Positions 1-5,655 of a DNA stretch of 5,655 bases are shown here, piece after piece. The position numbers were made by a program, and so were the translations under genes. Positions within the stretch are counted from its first letter, which is position 1. Every line of letters begins with the position of its first letter. Source of the DNA: Castellaniella ginsengisoli (GTDB lineage Bacteria > Pseudomonadota > Gammaproteobacteria > Burkholderiales > Burkholderiaceae_B); assembly GCF_039523235.1 (NCBI RefSeq), contig NZ_BAAAEX010000017.1. One strand, written 5' to 3'. The notes beneath the pieces are model-generated. The model saw nothing but the letters and a program-made list of their open reading frames with translations, was not told where the DNA came from and did not search any database.

Positions 1-165
1 GAGGGACTGGCTCGCCAATTTGGAAGAAGCACACAGGCGCGCGTCTTGCGAGGGCTGCATGGCAGCGGTCTCACAAGGGCGAAGCCCGGGGTTGCGTTGT
101 TTCGTTCAATTGTGTCGGCTACTACACGATCACTCTGATTCCATTGCGGTACTCCGCAAGGTTAT
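1..165 (-). other. 23S-5S intergenic spacer (partial; 5S not reached)
   Basis: This is the transcribed spacer downstream of 23S rRNA. Reading the minus strand through to position 1, I find no 5S start and none of the conserved 5S blocks, so 5S should lie beyond the left edge. The spacer contains the downstream arm of the 23S processing stalk (153-175). It also has a small hairpin at 145-158 (TGCGG/CCGCA stem, 4-base loop), a short GGGC-GAA-GCCC hairpin at 77-87, and at 21-33 a sequence complementary to the spacer upstream of 23S. No terminator is present, which fits continued transcription into 5S. Confidence 0.85.

Positions 166-175
<10 letters not shown>
153..175 (-). repeat. 23S processing stalk, downstream arm
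   Basis: This arm spans the 23S 3' end and pairs with 3045-3067. The core of 20 bases (156-175) is complementary to 3045-3064 at 19 positions, with one A-C mismatch, and the helix extends outward by three further pairs including one G-U. Such stems are the standard RNase III substrate that frees pre-23S. Its outer end overlaps the small hairpin 145-158, so the two folds partly compete. Confidence 0.88.
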
Positions 176-3044
<2,869 letters not shown>

Positions 3045-3052
<8 letters not shown>

Positions 3053-3067
3053 CTATAACTTTGCAGA
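3045..3067 (-). repeat. 23S processing stalk, upstream arm
   Basis: This arm spans the 23S 5' end and is the partner of 153-175. It includes mature 23S bases (GATCAAGC) and about 15 bases of precursor. Long flanking helices like this are cut by RNase III in the bacteria studied; that role here is inferred from the pairing. Confidence 0.88.
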
Positions 3068-3260
3068 TTACAGGAACTGAGTTTCGCGTGTTTGTGCCGT
3101 TCAATTCCAACAAGGTTCGTTCAATCCACCCTGGGTAGAGCAGATCGAAGTCTTTCTTGAGAACTTTTGAACAATTGATTTTGCAATCACAACCCGTAAA
3201 TTACCCTGCTCGACAATCAAGTCGATCATGATATTTACATTGTTGTGCTTCTTCCAGATT

Positions 3261-3271
3261 GTTAAAGAACA
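3261..3271 (-). promoter_or_regulatory. Spacer boxA antitermination site
   Basis: The minus strand reads TGTTCTTTAAC, one base from the leader boxA core TGCTCTTTAA at the compared positions. Spacer boxA elements between tRNA and 23S are known in rRNA operons, where NusB/NusE (S10) bind boxA RNA to protect elongating polymerase from Rho. Its place about 210 bases before 23S fits that role. Confidence 0.75.
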
Positions 3272-3374
3272 TGGTACTTCCACCGAGGGCTCATCTCGCG
3301 ATGCCCCGCTCAGTCAGCAACACCCTAGTCGCCCAGGATGCTCTTGACTGAAGGCCTGATGCCCCGCTTTCCCC

Positions 3375-3382
3375 ATGAATCG
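3375..3382 (-). repeat. tRNA-Ala 3' trailer repeat CGATTCAT
   Basis: The 8-mer CGATTCAT follows the tRNA-Ala CCA end after one base (G). The same 8-mer follows the tRNA-Ile CCA directly at 3489-3496. It may be a shared 3' processing context, or a remnant of duplication of the tRNA 3' regions. Confidence 0.7.
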
Positions 3383-3383
3383 C

Positions 3384-3459
3384 TGGTGGAGGATGACGGG
3401 ATCGAACCGACGACCCCCTGCTTGCAAAGCAGGTGCTCTCCCAGCTGAGCTAATCCCCC
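3384..3459 (-). tRNA. tRNA-Ala (anticodon TGC)
   Basis: This is a 76-nt tRNA with encoded CCA. The acceptor stem GGGGGAT pairs with ATCCTCC, including one G-U. The D arm carries GCTC/GAGC. The anticodon arm is CCTGC-TTTGCAA-GCAGG, giving anticodon TGC, which reads alanine GCN codons, with GCA read directly. The T arm is centred on GGTTCGATCC. It lies second after 16S, in the Ile-Ala order typical of proteobacterial rRNA operons, and would be released from the common precursor by RNase P at its 5' end and by 3' trimming. No defects are visible. Confidence 0.98.
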
Positions 3460-3496
3460 AGAACCCATCGCCAGCCTACCGCCCGACAATGAATCG
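3460..3496 (-). other. Spacer between tRNA-Ile and tRNA-Ala
   Basis: This is a 37-base linker between the two tRNAs. It begins, right after the tRNA-Ile CCA end, with the 8-mer CGATTCAT (3489-3496), which is also found after tRNA-Ala. No promoter or terminator is visible. Confidence 0.8.
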
Positions 3497-3573
3497 TGGT
3501 GGGTCAAGATGGATTCGAACCATCGACCCCCGCCTTATCAAGACGGTGCTCTAACCGACTGAGCTACTGACCC
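3497..3573 (-). tRNA. tRNA-Ile (anticodon GAT)
   Basis: This is a 77-nt tRNA with encoded CCA. The acceptor stem GGGTCAG pairs with TTGACCC, with one G-U at the base. The D arm has GCTC/GAGC around AGTCGGTTA. The anticodon arm is CCGTC-TTGATAA-GGCGG, giving anticodon GAT, which reads isoleucine AUU and AUC. The variable loop is GGGTC, and the T arm is GATGG-TTCGAAT-CCATC. The 5' end was set by acceptor pairing. Starting one base upstream, at the extra G, would put a G-A clash in the stem. It is the first tRNA after 16S, 97 bases downstream. Confidence 0.98.
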
Positions 3574-3670
3574 CTTGAGTCTGCTTTTCATGCAGGCCTG
3601 GACTTCAGACCATGTACCAAACAGCCGATAAGCGTGGACGCTTCAATAACGAGCTTTGCTGTGAGCTCTT
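3574..3670 (-). other. 16S to tRNA-Ile spacer
   Basis: This is a 97-base transcribed spacer. Its main content is the downstream arm of the 16S processing stalk (3620-3643). The rest leads into tRNA-Ile without a recognisable element. Confidence 0.85.
3620..3643 (-). repeat. 16S processing stalk, downstream arm
   Basis: These 24 bases downstream of 16S are complementary to the leader segment 5405-5428 along their whole length, with two G-U pairs and no mismatches or bulges. The helix would close a loop containing all of 16S. This is the classical RNase III substrate geometry for pre-16S release. Confidence 0.92.
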
Positions 3671-5211
<1,541 letters not shown>

Positions 5212-5404
5212 AATTCCTGTAATCGTATTTCCTCAACCAATCATGGTCGGTTCATACGTCGCTATGCTCAAAGAAAGACGAAGTTCGGTCAAAAACCTTA
5301 CTTCTTCATTTCTGTAGTATGAGCACTTGGTTTGTTGCTTTGCTTCTCCGGCATTGCGACCGGTCCGTGAGAACCTATCGCACCGGTCAGCGCCGCTTGT
5401 CATC

Positions 5405-5428
5405 AAGCGCCCACACTTATCGGCTGTT
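5405..5428 (-). repeat. 16S processing stalk, upstream arm
   Basis: This is the partner of 3620-3643: 24 consecutive pairs, two of them G-U. It lies six bases downstream of boxA, so boxA-bound factors and the stalk are adjacent on the RNA. Confidence 0.92.
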
Positions 5429-5434
5429 AAGTTT

Positions 5435-5444
5435 TTAAAGAGCA
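5435..5444 (-). promoter_or_regulatory. Leader boxA antitermination site
   Basis: The minus strand reads TGCTCTTTAA, matching the core of the bacterial rRNA boxA (TGCTCTTTAACA in E. coli). It lies just downstream of the boxB hairpin and upstream of the 16S stalk, the usual order. The transcript would bind NusB/NusE here, keeping polymerase resistant to Rho across the untranslated operon. Confidence 0.93.
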
Positions 5445-5446
5445 AT

Positions 5447-5461
5447 TCTGCGTGAAGCAGA
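5447..5461 (-). promoter_or_regulatory. boxB-like hairpin
   Basis: The minus strand reads TCTGC-TTCAC-GCAGA, a perfect 5-bp stem with a 5-base loop, ending two bases before boxA. This matches the boxB-boxA layout of rRNA leaders. Transcripts from P2 would begin at or within a few bases of this hairpin. Confidence 0.8.
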
Positions 5462-5469
5462 GAAACGAG

Positions 5470-5498
5470 ATTATGAAGTACTTTTTACGTCGTGTCAA
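5470..5498 (-). promoter_or_regulatory. rRNA promoter P2
   Basis: The -35 box TTGACA (5493-5498) is perfect, the spacer is 17 bases, and the -10 box is CATAAT (5470-5475; 5 of 6). Transcription should start near 5461-5464. An A6 tract (plus-strand T run 5508-5513) lies about 10 bases upstream of the -35 box, where a proximal UP element would contact the RNA polymerase alpha subunit. It is the nearest promoter to boxB/boxA. Confidence 0.92.
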
Positions 5499-5592
5499 GC
5501 GGCTGGCTTTTTTCGATCGGCCCGGACTTCGTCCGAACCACATCCCAACCCCCTGACCGACAAGGCCTTCATGCCTCGCTGTCGAGCCCGAA
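5499..5592 (-). other. P1-P2 interval
   Basis: This interval is transcribed only from P1. It holds two hairpins. One is at 5558-5584, right at the expected P1 start (CGACA/TGTCG plus AGGC/GCCT stems with a 3-base bulge). The other is at 5523-5535 (CGGAC-GAA-GTCCG). Neither is followed by a U-run on the minus strand, so neither looks like an intrinsic terminator. No boxA is present here. Confidence 0.65.
5508..5513 (-). promoter_or_regulatory. A-tract, possible UP element of P2
   Basis: Six A residues on the coding strand lie about 46-51 bases before the expected P2 start. The position suits a short UP element, though the flanks are GC-rich, so the match is weak. Confidence 0.4.
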
Positions 5593-5621
5593 ATTAAAAC
5601 ATTTGCACGTTTCAATGTCAA
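5593..5621 (-). promoter_or_regulatory. rRNA promoter P1
   Basis: The -35 box TTGACA (5616-5621) is perfect, the spacer is 17 bases, and the -10 box is TTTAAT (5593-5598; 5 of 6). It is preceded by TGT, an extended -10 (TGn) feature. The predicted start is near 5584-5586. The sequence between -10 and start (TTCGGGC) is GC-rich, as in promoters restrained by ppGpp/DksA. The region upstream of -35 is GC-rich with no visible UP element. Confidence 0.88.
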
Positions 5622-5655
5622 GCCCCTTCAGGCTCCGGACCGGAACCGAAATCCC
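5622..5655. other. Sequence upstream of P1
   Basis: These 34 GC-rich bases lie upstream of the P1 -35 box. No AT-rich UP element, gene end or terminator is recognisable, and the stretch is too short to say what precedes the operon. Confidence 0.5.

Larger units (their letters stand above)
3053..3383 (-). other. 16S-23S spacer, tRNA-Ala to 23S segment
   Basis: This is a 331-base transcribed spacer with no gene. It holds a boxA-like site at 3261-3271 and, just downstream of it, the block TGGAAGAAGCACA (3244-3256), whose complement lies beyond 23S. Near 23S it contains GGAATTGAAC (3099-3108), a 10-base direct copy of the sequence at the 16S 5' end. It also has TCAGTTCCTGTAATC (3066-3080), which can pair with that copy or with the 16S start. 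The stretch between about 3110 and 3240 is more AT-rich and shows nothing I can name. The segment between tRNA-Ala and boxA (about 3275-3383) likewise shows no clear element beyond the tRNA trailer. Confidence 0.85.
5212..5446 (-). other. rRNA leader between boxB and 16S
   Basis: This is a non-coding transcribed leader of about 235 bases. After boxA it contains the upstream arm of the 16S stalk (5405-5428). A tight hairpin follows at 5394-5409 (CGCTTG/CAAGCG, 4-base loop) and overlaps the inner end of that arm. A 7-bp stem pairs 5358-5364 with 5382-5388. A 6-bp hairpin lies at 5234-5249, close to the 16S start. At 5317-5326 a segment can pair with either 5264-5270 or 5252-5257. Leaders of this kind are removed during processing and help 16S fold; individual roles here are inference. 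Confidence 0.8.

Noticed and set aside
3101..3283. A 60-codon minus-strand frame in the spacer before 23S
   Set aside because: It lies in a known type of non-coding spacer, runs through boxA and stalk-linked elements, and has no convincing ribosome binding site or recognisable product.
3325..3507. A 60-codon minus-strand frame containing LAQLGEHLLCKQGVVGSIP
   Set aside because: This peptide is the translation of the tRNA-Ala gene itself, a well-known false protein that appears wherever this tRNA is conserved.
5523..5535. Hairpin CGGAC-GAA-GTCCG as a terminator between P1 and P2
   Set aside because: On the transcribed minus strand it is followed by GGCCGATCGAAAAAA rather than a U-run, so it does not fit an intrinsic terminator. 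On the plus strand the T run precedes it.
5233..5621. Two minus-strand frames of 64 and 70 codons in the leader and promoter region
   Set aside because: They overlap P1, P2, boxB, boxA and the 16S stalk. Their bases are explained by those elements and there is no protein-like feature.

Overview
The window holds most of one ribosomal RNA operon, read entirely from the minus strand (right to left). I see no convincing protein-coding gene. In transcription order it contains: tandem promoters P1 and P2 (about 5470-5621), a leader with boxB and boxA antitermination elements, 16S rRNA (rrs, about 3671-5211), tRNA-Ile(GAT), tRNA-Ala(TGC), a long spacer with a second boxA, 23S rRNA (rrl, about 166-3052), and 165 bases of 23S-5S spacer. 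The 5S gene is not in the window and is expected just beyond position 1.

The organism looks like a betaproteobacterium of the order Burkholderiales, most likely family Alcaligenaceae (Bordetella/Achromobacter/Pusillimonas relatives). This rests on remembered 16S signatures: the minus-strand read has CTAGCTGTTGGGG after the 790 region and TACCCTTGACATGTCTGGAA in V6. No alignment was possible, and the genus is left open. Both rRNAs look full length, at about 1541 and 2887 nt, with intact functional centres and no intervening sequence.

The parts fit together as in classical bacterial rRNA operons. P1 and P2 both have perfect TTGACA -35 boxes, 17-base spacers and near-consensus -10 boxes. BoxB/boxA would load the antitermination complex at the start, and the spacer boxA would renew it before 23S. 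Flanking inverted repeats would fold into processing stalks: 24 bp around 16S and about 22 of 23 positions around 23S. The tRNAs between them would be cut out of the same precursor.

No previously undescribed system was found. The observations worth a second look are long-range complementarities in the precursor. One is a 13-base perfect match between the spacer beside boxA and the 23S-5S spacer. Another is a 15-base match between the 16S 5' end and the region just before 23S, which competes with a local hairpin. There is also a shared 8-base trailer after both tRNAs, and a hairpin at each predicted transcript start.
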